From positions 1-64,000 of the forward strand of contig JANXQX010000013.1 in NCBI GenBank assembly GCA_025353305.1: a stretch of DNA of 64,000 nt, written 5' to 3'. Source of the stretch: Holophagaceae bacterium. GTDB taxonomy: Bacteria; Acidobacteriota; Holophagae; Holophagales; Holophagaceae. Under the pieces are notes generated by a model, which worked only from the letters and a program-made list of their open reading frames with translations, ran no database searches and was not told where the DNA came from. Below, in pieces: positions 44,522-52,997 of this stretch. The position numbers and the translations under genes were made by a program. Each line of letters begins with the position of its first letter. Positions within the stretch are counted from its first letter, which is position 1.

Positions 44522-45510
44522 CCTTTGACTTCCTCGATCACGGCCTGCAACACATCGGGATCTGTTTCCGGCACCAGGCCGTGACCCAGATTGAAAATGT
44601 GGGGCGCGCCCTTCATGCAATCCACGATGGCCCGGGCCTTCTTCACAGCTGTTTCTTTACCGGCTAGCAAAGCCGCCGGGTCCATATTCCCTTGCAGCAC
44701 TTTGGTGGCTGAAAACCGCTGCCTGGCCTCCTCCATGGGCACTTGCCAAGGAATGGCCAGCCCCGCGCAAGGGAGGTCCGCAAGCTCCTGAGGTTGGTAG
44801 CCACTGCGTGCGAAAAAGAGAGTCGGTGCGGCTTTTACCTGCTCCAGTGTCCGCTTCACGGCAGGAAGCGAGAATTCACGATAGTCAGCCGGATCCAATT
44901 CCCCGGCCCAGGTATCAAAAAGCTGGACGCCTTGAGCTCCTGCGCCGATGTGGAGGTTCAGCAAGTGGGCTGATACATCCGCGAGGCGGTCCATCCATTT
45001 CTTCGCCCTGACGGGTTCCTGGTGCAGGAAGGCCTTGGCGCGGGCCCAGGTCTTGCTGCCCTTGCCTTCGAGACCATAAGCCAAGAGAGTCCATGGGGCC
45101 CCGGCGAAACCCAGCATCGTCACATGTTCCGGAAGTTGTGCCTTCGTTTTGCGGATGGCCGCCTGGACAGGCTCGAAAATCTTCTCATTAAGTTCCACGT
45201 CGGGATCAATCTGATCCAGCGTGCGCGCGAGCCGCGGACCGCCCTCCGGAATGGTGACCCCACAGCCCAGGGCCTCCAGGATCACCAGGATGTCGCTGAA
45301 GATGATGGCGCCGTCGATGCCAGGGAACCGGCGGATGGGCATGAGGGTCACTTCAGCCGCGAGATCGCTGTCGTACATCAGCTGTTCGAAGGTGGCCTTG
45401 GCCCTCAATACCCGGTACTCAGGCAGGAACCGCCCCGCCTGGCGCATGAACCAGACCGGCGGCTTATCAAGGGTTTCACCCTGGAGAACACGGAGAAGGG
45501 GTTGGGTCAT
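44518..45510 (-). CDS. hemE: uroporphyrinogen decarboxylase
   Basis: 330 residues. It converts uroporphyrinogen III to coproporphyrinogen III. PPVWFMRQAGRFLPEYR (about 17-33) carries the two substrate-binding Arg; GAIIFSDILVI (about 70-80) carries the catalytic Asp; FAGAPWTLLAYGLEG and QLFDTWAGEL are family blocks. GGAG lies five bases before the ATG. It overlaps hemN downstream and is 49 bp after hemL. Confidence 0.97.
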   Translation of the reverse strand: MTQPLLRVLQGETLDKPPVWFMRQAGRFLPEYRVLRAKATFEQLMYDSDLAAEVTLMPIRRFPGIDGAIIFSDILVILEALGCGVTIPEGGPRLARTLDQIDPDVELNEKIFEPVQAAIRKTKAQLPEHVTMLGFAGAPWTLLAYGLEGKGSKTWARAKAFLHQEPVRAKKWMDRLADVSAHLLNLHIGAGAQGVQLFDTWAGELDPADYREFSLPAVKRTLEQVKAAPTLFFARSGYQPQELADLPCAGLAIPWQVPMEEARQRFSATKVLQGNMDPAALLAGKETAVKKARAIVDCMKGAPHIFNLGHGLVPETDPDVLQAVIEEVKG

Positions 45511-45559
45511 CTAAGCTCCATGCGAAGGGTCCATTCCGCATCAATCCTGCGCGGGAGGG

Positions 45560-46819
45560 TCATGACGAGAATTCCGGAGACACTGCTGTCACAGCCTGAT
45601 CGAATTTCACCAGGGCATCATCGCCATGGGCGGTGCTCAGGAACGCCACTTCATAGCCGCTGGGCGCGAGATAGACGCCCTGCTCCAGCATTAGCTTGTG
45701 GAGGCGATTGAATTGGGAGATCGATTCCAGGTTGATTCGATCCGCACGCTTGACCCCGCCCTGGAAGACCGGCCAGAGCAGGCTTCCGATGTGGGGGCAA
45801 TGCAGTCCTGGAATCCGTTCGAACGATTTGGACCAGACGTTGGCGCGATGATCCAAGTCTGCGTAAACGGCGGGTGTCAGCAGTTCCAGGGTGGCCAGAC
45901 CCGCGGCCATGGCCACCGGGTTTCCCGACAGCGTGCCCGCCTGGTAAACGGGGCCGTCCGGCGCCACCACGGCCATGACGTCCTTGCGGCCGCCATAGCA
46001 GCCAACCGGCATTCCGCCGCCGATGATCTTGCCGTAGGTCACGAGATCCGGCTGGACATTGTAAAGCCCTGCCGCGCCACTTGGACCCACCCGGAAGCCG
46101 CTGATGACTTCGTCGAAGATCAGGAGAACGCCATGCCGGGTGCAGAGTTCCCGCAGTGTCTTCAAGAAATCCAGCTGCTGGAGCAGCAGGCCGTTGTTGG
46201 CGGGGACCGGCTCGATGATGACGCAGGCGGTGTCCATTCCGTGTTCATCGAAGTAGCGTGATAATGCGCCAAAATCATCCAGCGGCAGCACCGAGGTGAG
46301 TCCGCCGATGGCGGCGGGAACCCCAGCGGAGGAAGGCTCTCCGAATGTCACCAGGCCTGAACCCGCCTTGACGAGCATTCCATCGCTATGGCCGTGGTAG
46401 CAGCCATCGAATTTCAAGATGCGATCACGTCTGGTGAAGCCGCGGGCGGTCCGGAGGGCGCTCATCACGGCTTCGGTGCCGCTGCTGACGAAACGCAGCT
46501 TTTCAATGAAGGGCACCATCTCCTTGATGCGCCGGGCCAGCGCAAGTTCGCGCCGGGTCGGCGCGCCGAAGCTAAGTCCTTCCTGCATGGATTCGGACAC
46601 CGCCGCGATGACCTCGCGGTTCGCATGGCCAAGGATCAACGGTCCCCATGACATGCAAAGGTCGAGATAGGTTCTGTCGTCCTCGTCCTCGAACCAGCAC
46701 TGCCAGGCGCGTTTGAAGAATTTCGGAGTTCCGCCCACGGCGCGGAAGGCCCGCACGGGGCTGCTGACTCCACCGGGAAAGTGGGTCAGGGCCTCTTTGA
46801 AAAGTTCGTCATTGCTCAT
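45560..46819 (-). CDS. hemL: glutamate-1-semialdehyde 2,1-aminomutase
   Basis: 419 residues. It makes 5-aminolevulinate in the C5 pathway. FPGGVSSPVRAFRAVGGTPKF at the start is diagnostic. The PLP Lys is in VTYGKIIGGGMPVGCYGG (about 260), with LIFDEVISGFRVGPSG before it and AGTLSGNPVAMAAG after. The next gene upstream, hemD, is separated by an inverted array of short repeats. The C5-pathway partner hemA is not in the window. Confidence 0.97.
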   Translation of the reverse strand: MSNDELFKEALTHFPGGVSSPVRAFRAVGGTPKFFKRAWQCWFEDEDDRTYLDLCMSWGPLILGHANREVIAAVSESMQEGLSFGAPTRRELALARRIKEMVPFIEKLRFVSSGTEAVMSALRTARGFTRRDRILKFDGCYHGHSDGMLVKAGSGLVTFGEPSSAGVPAAIGGLTSVLPLDDFGALSRYFDEHGMDTACVIIEPVPANNGLLLQQLDFLKTLRELCTRHGVLLIFDEVISGFRVGPSGAAGLYNVQPDLVTYGKIIGGGMPVGCYGGRKDVMAVVAPDGPVYQAGTLSGNPVAMAAGLATLELLTPAVYADLDHRANVWSKSFERIPGLHCPHIGSLLWPVFQGGVKRADRINLESISQFNRLHKLMLEQGVYLAPSGYEVAFLSTAHGDDALVKFDQAVTAVSPEFSS

Positions 46820-46833
46820 GGCTCATCCCCGTT

Positions 46834-46954
46834 CCAAAGTCGAAAGTCGAAAGTTGAAGAGTTAAAAAGTTGAAAGGCTGAAAAGTTGAGAGGGTGGCCT
46901 CCAGGCTCTTTGACTTTCTTAACTTTTTAACTCTTCGACTTTTTGACTCTCGGC
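46834..46954. repeat. intergenic inverted array of 7-8-nt repeats (second copy)
   Basis: The left arm (about 46838-46892) has units GTCGAAA, GTCGAAA, GTTGAAGA, GTTAAAAA, GTTGAAAG. The right arm (about 46908-46954) has TTTGACTTTC, TTAACTTTTT, AACTCTTC, GACTTTTT, GACTCTC. The arms are largely complementary around a short centre. It closely resembles the array at 9218-9325, 37 kb away, and lies between hemD and hemL in the middle of the heme operon. Confidence 0.65.
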
Positions 46955-46963
46955 TCATAGCTT

Positions 46964-47647
46964 TCATCCCTCAAGAACTTCCTGTGTGGGCGCGAAAGTC
47001 CGGAGCATATGAATCAGGGAATCTTTTTTCGGCTCACAAGTACCGTGGACTTCGACGCCCGCGGCTTCGAAAGCCTTGGCGGTGCGGTCTCCCCAAGCGA
47101 AGCGCAGCAGATCGCCCGGAATGCCCGCCATGTATTCGGCCTGCAACGGGCTCAACGCCAGAAGCGCATCCACGCTGGGCAGGGTTGGCTCAGGTTTGGT
47201 GGGGACTTCCCGGTGGGTGATCCAGGGATGGATGCGCCAGGCTGTGCCCTTCGCAGCTGCCTCGATGAACTGGCGGCTGCGTTCGCCCCGGGCCAGCACG
47301 AATTCGCCACCCTCGGGGTAGGCCTGGATGAGCATGTCCCACAAACTTTCCGCCGTGGCCTGCCGAGGGCGGCGGATGCGGGTGGAATCAACGAATTCAA
47401 GTCCAAGGGTTTGTTCTGTGCCTTCGCCTTGCACCACCACATCCATGGTTTTCGTCACCCAGACTTTGACCGCCTGGGCCGCAGCGGGACTCAGCACGAG
47501 CAAAGCTGAAACCGAGTCGAGCGGCATGGGCGGAGTGGCGTGGGTGAATTCCTGGCTGGTGATGTAGTAAGGCACGGTTTCCCAGCCCGCCTCAGCGACG
47601 GCGCGGGAGAGCGGGTGGTCCAGTGGACGGGCCAGGGCGAGTTTCAC
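46964..47647 (-). CDS. hemD: uroporphyrinogen-III synthase
   Basis: 227 residues. Sequence conservation in HemD is always low; the call rests on the two-lobed pattern (LALARPLDHPLSRAVAEAGWETVPYY; LLVLSPAAAQAV; VLARGERSRQFIEAAA; ALLALSPLQAEYM; FAWGDRTAKAFEAAGVEVH) and on position directly after hemC. It closes hydroxymethylbilane into uroporphyrinogen III. The GTG start overlaps the hemC stop as GTGA. About 20 residues shorter than many homologues. Confidence 0.88.
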   Translation of the reverse strand: MKLALARPLDHPLSRAVAEAGWETVPYYITSQEFTHATPPMPLDSVSALLVLSPAAAQAVKVWVTKTMDVVVQGEGTEQTLGLEFVDSTRIRRPRQATAESLWDMLIQAYPEGGEFVLARGERSRQFIEAAAKGTAWRIHPWITHREVPTKPEPTLPSVDALLALSPLQAEYMAGIPGDLLRFAWGDRTAKAFEAAGVEVHGTCEPKKDSLIHMLRTFAPTQEVLEG

Positions 47648-48528
47648 GAAAGCCCCATTTGGCGCAGTACGGTTGAAACCAGCAAGGCATCATCATCGCC
47701 GATGGCTTCACCATGTTGAATGCCCAGGTCTGAAACGAAGGCCCCGCGGAGCCGGATGCGGCCATCTTCCAGTTGTTCCGCCAGCGCACCGAGGGGTTGC
47801 TGGCAGCCACCGCCGACACCGGCCAGGAGGGCGCGTTCAAGCCGCACGCATCGCGCCGTCAGGGGGTCGTGTAGATCCAAAAGGGCCGCGATGAGATCTG
47901 TGCGATCGCTCCGTGTTTCAGCCAGCAAAGCACCCTGCCCTGGCGCCGGGAGCAATTCCTCCGGGGTCAAAGCCCGCACCTCGAGATCCGATAGATCAAG
48001 GTCAAGGCGCCGCAGTCCAGCCGCTGCCAGAACGGTGCCATGCAACGGTTCGCCCCGCATCTCGCCGTCCCGCACCCGCTGCACGCGGGTCGGCACGTTG
48101 CCGCGGATCCAAGTGAATTTCGCATCCGGAAAAGTGGCTTTGAGCATCCGTTCCCGCCGGACGGAGCTGGTTCCAATGATGCAGGCTTTGGGCGCGTCCT
48201 TGCGCATCACCAGCCAGTCACTGCAATCCTCGCGAGAGGGAATGCAGGCGATCTGGACACCTTTGGGTCGTTCCAGGGAAACATCCTTGAGGCTATGGAT
48301 AAGCAGATCCACGGTCTCATCCGCCAATGCGTCTTCCAATTCCTTGGTGAAGAAACCCGAACCCCGGGATTCATCAAGAGGTCCATTCAGCCACTGGTCG
48401 CCTGAAGTCGTGTAGCGCTTCCATTCAACCCGGTAGCCCTTGGCTTCCAGGTGCTTCACAAGGAATTCGGCCTGGGCCACCGCGAGCAGGGAACCCCGAG
48501 TGCCTACGATCACAGTTGGTGTACTCAT
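47644..48528 (-). CDS. hemC: hydroxymethylbilane synthase (porphobilinogen deaminase)
   Basis: 294 residues. It joins four porphobilinogens. VGTRGSLLAVAQAEFL opens the protein; HSLKDV (about 77-82) is the active-site loop, and GTSSVRRERML follows. The dipyrromethane cofactor attaches to the Cys in GVGGGCQQPLGAL (about 232-244). It is the first gene of the heme operon, so the promoter should lie in 48529-48677, where I see no clear -35/-10 pair. Confidence 0.95.
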   Translation of the reverse strand: MSTPTVIVGTRGSLLAVAQAEFLVKHLEAKGYRVEWKRYTTSGDQWLNGPLDESRGSGFFTKELEDALADETVDLLIHSLKDVSLERPKGVQIACIPSREDCSDWLVMRKDAPKACIIGTSSVRRERMLKATFPDAKFTWIRGNVPTRVQRVRDGEMRGEPLHGTVLAAAGLRRLDLDLSDLEVRALTPEELLPAPGQGALLAETRSDRTDLIAALLDLHDPLTARCVRLERALLAGVGGGCQQPLGALAEQLEDGRIRLRGAFVSDLGIQHGEAIGDDDALLVSTVLRQMGLS

Positions 48529-48677
48529 TCCCAGGTCACCCCATCAACGAATTCAATGGTCATCCCCAACAGCTTTCAAGGCCCTGCGGGCATTTCAGCG
48601 GCGCTGGAACCAGCATCCATCTTCCCTTAATTCCACCCGGTCGTCACCTCCTAACGCTGGGCGGTAGGGGTCGGAAT

Positions 48678-49802
48678 TCAAGTCCCCAACAATCGGGCGA
48701 CCCCTTCCCAGTCCCACTCCGCGGCGATCGGCAGCGATCCCTCCCGCAGATCCTGCTGAGTGAGATATGTGTCGTAAATCACCAGCGCTGCCATGCTCTC
48801 CGCCACCGGCACGATGCGCGGCGCGATGCAGGGGTCGTGGCGACCCTTGGTTGAAATCTCCGCGGCTTGGCCGTCCTTCGTGATGGTCTTCTGGGCGTGG
48901 CTGATGGAACTGGTGGGCTTCACCGCCAGCCTCACCACGATGGGGGCCCCTGAGCTGATGCCGCCCAGGGTCCCGCCCGAGTCATTTTTTCCAGGTCCTT
49001 CAGGCGTAAAAGGATCGTTGTTCTCGCTGCCGCGTTTCCGGGCCGACGCGAAGCCGCTGCCGATCTCCACACCCTTGACAGCACCGATGCTCATCATGGC
49101 GTAGGCCAACAGGCCATCCAGCTTGGCGAAGGTGGGATCGCCCAGGCCGATGGGCAGACCTTCGATCCAGATTTCGGCCACGCCGCCAACACTGTCCCCT
49201 TCGCTGCGGGCCTGCTCCACCGCCTCTTTTTGCGCTGCAAATAGTTCAGGATCCGCCACCCGAAGCGGGTTCTTCTCAACGAAGGCCCAGTCGATGTGCT
49301 TGCCCTCGATGCCGGCGATCTCGCGGTTGAAGCCACGGATGGTGATGCCAAGGGGAGCCAGTTGCTGTTTGGCCCAGGCACCCGCCGCAACCCGCGCAAG
49401 GGTTTCCCTTCCGCTGCTGCGCCCGCCTCCGCGGGGATCCCGGATGCCGTACTTGCGATCAAAAGTTAGATCCGCATGGCCGGGGCGGAACAGTTCAGTG
49501 ATGGCCTTGTAGTCCGAACTTTTCTGGTTCTCATTGAAGACCACCAGGGCGATGGGATGGCCGGTGGTCCTGCCTTCGAAAACGCCTGAAAGCACCTGCA
49601 CCCGGTCGCCCTCACTGCGCGGAGTCACGAGCTCCGACTGTCCCGGCCTTCGGCGGTCCATCTCTTTCTGGATTTCGTCCAGATCAAAGGGCAGCCCCGG
49701 TTTCACACCGTCCAAGACAACGCCCACTGCCGGCCCATGGCTTTCGCCAAAGCTCAAGATGCGGAAGGTTCGGCCAAAGGTGGATGGGGAATCGAAAAGC
49801 AT
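48678..49802 (-). CDS. aroC: chorismate synthase
   Basis: 374 residues from the ATG at 49800-49802. It makes chorismate with reduced FMN. SFGESHGPAVGVVLDGV (about 15-31) is the first signature; RPGHADLTFDRKYGIRDPRGGGRSSGRET the second, including the catalytic His. RHDPCIAPRIVPVAESMAA is the third. GGAGG sits only two bases before this ATG, so an in-frame TTG three codons upstream is also possible. It is separated from hemC by 149 bp and is divergent from the AT-rich methyltransferase. Confidence 0.96.
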   Translation of the reverse strand: MLFDSPSTFGRTFRILSFGESHGPAVGVVLDGVKPGLPFDLDEIQKEMDRRRPGQSELVTPRSEGDRVQVLSGVFEGRTTGHPIALVVFNENQKSSDYKAITELFRPGHADLTFDRKYGIRDPRGGGRSSGRETLARVAAGAWAKQQLAPLGITIRGFNREIAGIEGKHIDWAFVEKNPLRVADPELFAAQKEAVEQARSEGDSVGGVAEIWIEGLPIGLGDPTFAKLDGLLAYAMMSIGAVKGVEIGSGFASARKRGSENNDPFTPEGPGKNDSGGTLGGISSGAPIVVRLAVKPTSSISHAQKTITKDGQAAEISTKGRHDPCIAPRIVPVAESMAALVIYDTYLTQQDLREGSLPIAAEWDWEGVARLLGT

Positions 49803-49953
49803 GACCTCCAACTATCTCACAGCCCGCCGGGGCCATGCTCACGCGCTTCCCGCTCACCTGCATGGGAGGCGACAACGTGGACCTCTGCCTGGCAGCCCCG
49901 AAAGCCGAGTAAAAAATACTGCCTGACAAAAAGAATCATTGGAGAATAAGACA

Positions 49954-50916
49954 ATGACTACATGCCGCATTTGTCAGAACGCATCCAATAACCAAGCTTT
50001 CAAAGTCAAAGAAATGATGTATGACTTAGGCGAGTCATTTGACTATTTTGAATGTGGGAAATGCGGGTGCCTCCAAATTTCGGAAATCCCCACGGACATG
50101 GGAAAATACTATCCAGAGAATTACTATTCACTCTCCAAAAAAGAAGTAATTAATGCGAATTATCTAAAAATGATCATAAGAAGACTGAAAATATCAAGCT
50201 ATTTATCAAGTCCCGATTACTTGGAGCAAATATGCAGAACAGTGCTGGGAGATAAAAAGTTCTTCCCGTGGATTAAAGCCGCTGGAGTCAAATTCGATGA
50301 TGCCATTCTTGATGTTGGGTGTGGTTCAGGTGGGCTTCTTCTTGATCTGAAAAAATATGGTTTCAAGAATTTGACTGGGTTAGATCCATTCATAAATGGA
50401 GACATCCATTACAAAGATGGCCCGTCGATAGTCAACAAAACTCTGGATCAGTTCAATGGTTCTTTTGACTTTATAATGGCTCATCATTCTTTTGAACATA
50501 TGCCTCGGCCAGAAGAATCGCTGCGTAATATTCATAGATTACTGAATACCGGAAAGTCAGCAATGATTCGTATTCCGATCTCGTCCTCGTATGCATGGAA
50601 GCATTTTGGTACCGATTGGGTTCAACTCGACGCTCCAAGACACTTTTATTTACACACGCTTAATAGTATTGAAATATTAGCTGAAAAAACCAATTTCATA
50701 ATCGAAAATGTTTTTTACGACTCCACCGATTTCCAGTTCTGGGGAAGCATTCAATACCAGAAGAATATCCCTCTCACAGGCGCCCGTTCTTATAACGTTG
50801 ATCGAAAGGGCTCACTCTTTTCGAAATCAGATATCAGAAGATTCCAGGTCGAAGCCAAGAGACTGAATGCGTCAGGAATGGGTGACTCGGCTGGATTTCT
50901 CCTGCGTAAGCCTTGA
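49954..50916 (+). CDS. class I SAM methyltransferase with N-terminal zinc ribbon, AT-rich
   Basis: 320 residues from the ATG at 49954, which has GGAGA eight bases upstream. An N-terminal ribbon (CRIC near the start, then CGKCGC about 35 residues later) precedes a Rossmann methyltransferase core: ILDVGCGSGGLLLDLKKYG (motif I), FDFIMAHHSFEHM and YLHTLNSIEILAEK. The gene is markedly AT-rich with AAA, ATA, AGA and TTA codons, unlike all neighbours, suggesting recent transfer. It probably methylates a sugar or lipid in the adjacent polysaccharide pathway. The acceptor is unknown. Confidence 0.8.
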   Translation: MTTCRICQNASNNQAFKVKEMMYDLGESFDYFECGKCGCLQISEIPTDMGKYYPENYYSLSKKEVINANYLKMIIRRLKISSYLSSPDYLEQICRTVLGDKKFFPWIKAAGVKFDDAILDVGCGSGGLLLDLKKYGFKNLTGLDPFINGDIHYKDGPSIVNKTLDQFNGSFDFIMAHHSFEHMPRPEESLRNIHRLLNTGKSAMIRIPISSSYAWKHFGTDWVQLDAPRHFYLHTLNSIEILAEKTNFIIENVFYDSTDFQFWGSIQYQKNIPLTGARSYNVDRKGSLFSKSDIRRFQVEAKRLNASGMGDSAGFLLRKP

Positions 50917-50939
50917 AAAACAACCACCAGGTGACTGGC

Positions 50940-51932
50940 CTAGCGCCCCGCACCGACGAACCGGGGAAGGTACCAGCGGAGGGTTTTCACCAGCCCGGAT
51001 TCAAAGGTCTCTTCAGGCTTCCATCCCAACTCCGCCTGGATTTTTCCTGCGTCAATGGCATAGCGCCGATCGTGACCGGCGCGGTCTTTCACAAAGGTCA
51101 GCAACTTCCCGCTGGTGCCGCGTTCACGCCCCAATTCTTGATCCGTGAGATCAGCCAGCAGGTGCAGCAGATCGATGTTTTTCCACTCGTTGTCGCCGCC
51201 CACGCAGTAGGTTTCGCCGGGCTTTCCCGATTCCATCACCCTTTCGATGGCGGCGCAGTGGTCCTCGACAAATAGCCAGTCCCGCACATTCTGCCCGTCG
51301 CCATAGACCGGCACCGGCTCGCCCTTCACCATGCGCGAAATGGCCAGGGGAATGAGTTTTTCAGGATGCTGCCGGGGGCCATAGTTGTTTGAGCAATTGG
51401 TGGTGACCGTGGCCATGCCGTAAGTATGGTGATAGGCGCGGACCAGGTGGTCGCTACCCGCCTTGCTGGCACTGTAGGGGCTGTTGGGTTCGTAGGGCGT
51501 GGCTTCGGAGAACTTCCCCGTCTCGCCCAAGGATCCAAAGACTTCATCGGTGCTCACATGAAGGAAGCGGCAATCCTTGTCCCCGGCCCATACCGAACGG
51601 GCGGCCTCCAGGAGGGCGAAAGTGCCGAGGACATTCGTCTGGATGAAGGCCGCGGGACCGGAAATGCTCCGATCCACGTGGCTTTCGGCGGCGAAATGAA
51701 AGAGCTTCCGAATCCCATGCCGCTCCAGAAGATGGGCCGTCAATTCGCCATTCTGGATATCGGCCTGCACCAGTTCGACCCTCTCCAGGCCTTCTAATTG
51801 GGTGGGGTCCGCGGCGTAGGTGAGCTTGTCCAACACCAGAATCTTGTCCTCCGGATGAGCCCTATGCCAACGGCGGACGAAGTTCGCGCCAATGAATCCG
51901 GCGCCTCCGGTGACAACGATGGTTTCACTCAT
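50940..51932 (-). CDS. rfbB: dTDP-glucose 4,6-dehydratase
   Basis: 330 residues. It forms dTDP-4-keto-6-deoxyglucose. The NAD motif is VTGGAGFIGANFVRR (6-20). The active site shows STDEVFGSLGE (Thr, Asp, Glu) and SPYSASKAGSDHL (Tyr and Lys). TNCSNNYGPRQHPEKLIPL is family-typical. Second step of dTDP-L-rhamnose synthesis; the other rfb genes lie upstream on the same strand, interrupted by one methyltransferase gene. Confidence 0.95.
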   Translation of the reverse strand: MSETIVVTGGAGFIGANFVRRWHRAHPEDKILVLDKLTYAADPTQLEGLERVELVQADIQNGELTAHLLERHGIRKLFHFAAESHVDRSISGPAAFIQTNVLGTFALLEAARSVWAGDKDCRFLHVSTDEVFGSLGETGKFSEATPYEPNSPYSASKAGSDHLVRAYHHTYGMATVTTNCSNNYGPRQHPEKLIPLAISRMVKGEPVPVYGDGQNVRDWLFVEDHCAAIERVMESGKPGETYCVGGDNEWKNIDLLHLLADLTDQELGRERGTSGKLLTFVKDRAGHDRRYAIDAGKIQAELGWKPEETFESGLVKTLRWYLPRFVGAGR

Positions 51933-51962
51933 TCTCGATTCCTTGTGGATGGACTGTGGTCT

Positions 51963-52991
51963 TCAACCCTGGGATTTCGTCATCACCGCGCAAAGAATCC
52001 GGCGCCGCTGTTCGGGTGCCGCGGGTCTTATCCAATCCCGCAGGGCATGCATGCGCCGAAGACCGGACCGTTTCAATTTCCGGAGGAGATAAAAGCCGGT
52101 TCGACGCTGATGGTCAGCCCGCCTGCGCGCTTTTTTGGACAAGGGCCGGTTTGCTGCATCCAGCATCGCTCCGAAAGTTGGCTGGTTGCGTCCCATCACG
52201 GGAAGGGGGGACTCCGGGTGTTTGAGGTTGAAGGGGGAGAAATCGACAAAGCTGACTTCGAGGCCCGTTTGCTGAGCTAGGACACGCATGGACGTTTCGG
52301 AGAACCACCAAAGATGGATGGGAGGAGCCTCGGTTTCCCACAGTACCCAATCCGGGTAATTGGATTTGTTGGGGGTCGTGATGACGAGCCTCCCTCCGGG
52401 CTTCAAGAGTTGGGCGGCCATCTGGAGCATGGCTGCGGGATCAGGAACGTGCTCGATGAGTTCGGACATGATGACTAGATCATAGGCCCCGGCGCAGCGG
52501 ACGCTCCAGTCCTGGAGATCCGCCTCCTGGTAGAAGGGGCCGAACCGGGCCGTCGCGCTTGCCACGGCCACGCCGGAGATGTCCATCCCGATGGCATCGA
52601 AACCGGCTTTTCGGAGGGCGTAAGTCAGGTAGCCCAGGCCCGATCCAATCTCTATGATCGCTGCCGCCGGAGAGAGTCCCTCCAGGCTGGCCCGGATGGA
52701 CCAATAGTCGTCCTCGGCCTCGGCCAGATGCGCCAGGGGCTCCTCCGCTTCAGCCACCTCCCTGGCGTAACGGGAATAGCGATCGTACCCAGGGATGGAG
52801 TGAGCATGGCTGTAGATCGCGTCGTAGATGGAAGGGTCCACCAGCATCGGGTCCACGAAGGAGGCATCGCAGCCGGTACAGTGGAGCACCTCGAAAAACA
52901 TGCCCTCCCGGTAGCCCGGCTGAGCCGTGTGCCGGCTCGTGGCCACTCCGCCACACAGTTTGCAGTGTCGGTCATTCCCGGAATCAGCCAT
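51963..52991 (-). CDS. class I SAM methyltransferase with N-terminal zinc ribbon
   Basis: 342 residues. CKLCGG (about 10-15) and CTGCDASFVDP (about 38-48) form a zinc ribbon; the Rossmann core has IIEIGSGLGYLTYALRKAGFDAIGMDIS (motif I), YDLVIMSELIEHVPDP and GGRLVITTPN. A basic C-terminal extension (about 278-342, KKARRRADHQRR) ends the protein. It lies between rfbD and rfbB, so O-methylation of rhamnose or of the polymer is likely. It has the same general layout as the AT-rich methyltransferase at 49954 but normal GC content. Confidence 0.82.
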   Translation of the reverse strand: MADSGNDRHCKLCGGVATSRHTAQPGYREGMFFEVLHCTGCDASFVDPMLVDPSIYDAIYSHAHSIPGYDRYSRYAREVAEAEEPLAHLAEAEDDYWSIRASLEGLSPAAAIIEIGSGLGYLTYALRKAGFDAIGMDISGVAVASATARFGPFYQEADLQDWSVRCAGAYDLVIMSELIEHVPDPAAMLQMAAQLLKPGGRLVITTPNKSNYPDWVLWETEAPPIHLWWFSETSMRVLAQQTGLEVSFVDFSPFNLKHPESPLPVMGRNQPTFGAMLDAANRPLSKKARRRADHQRRTGFYLLRKLKRSGLRRMHALRDWIRPAAPEQRRRILCAVMTKSQG

Positions 52992-52997
52992 GTTTCC

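Noticed and set aside
48529..48677. Riboswitch or attenuator between aroC and hemC
   Set aside because: I could find no recognisable aptamer core or terminator/anti-terminator pair in the 149 bp.
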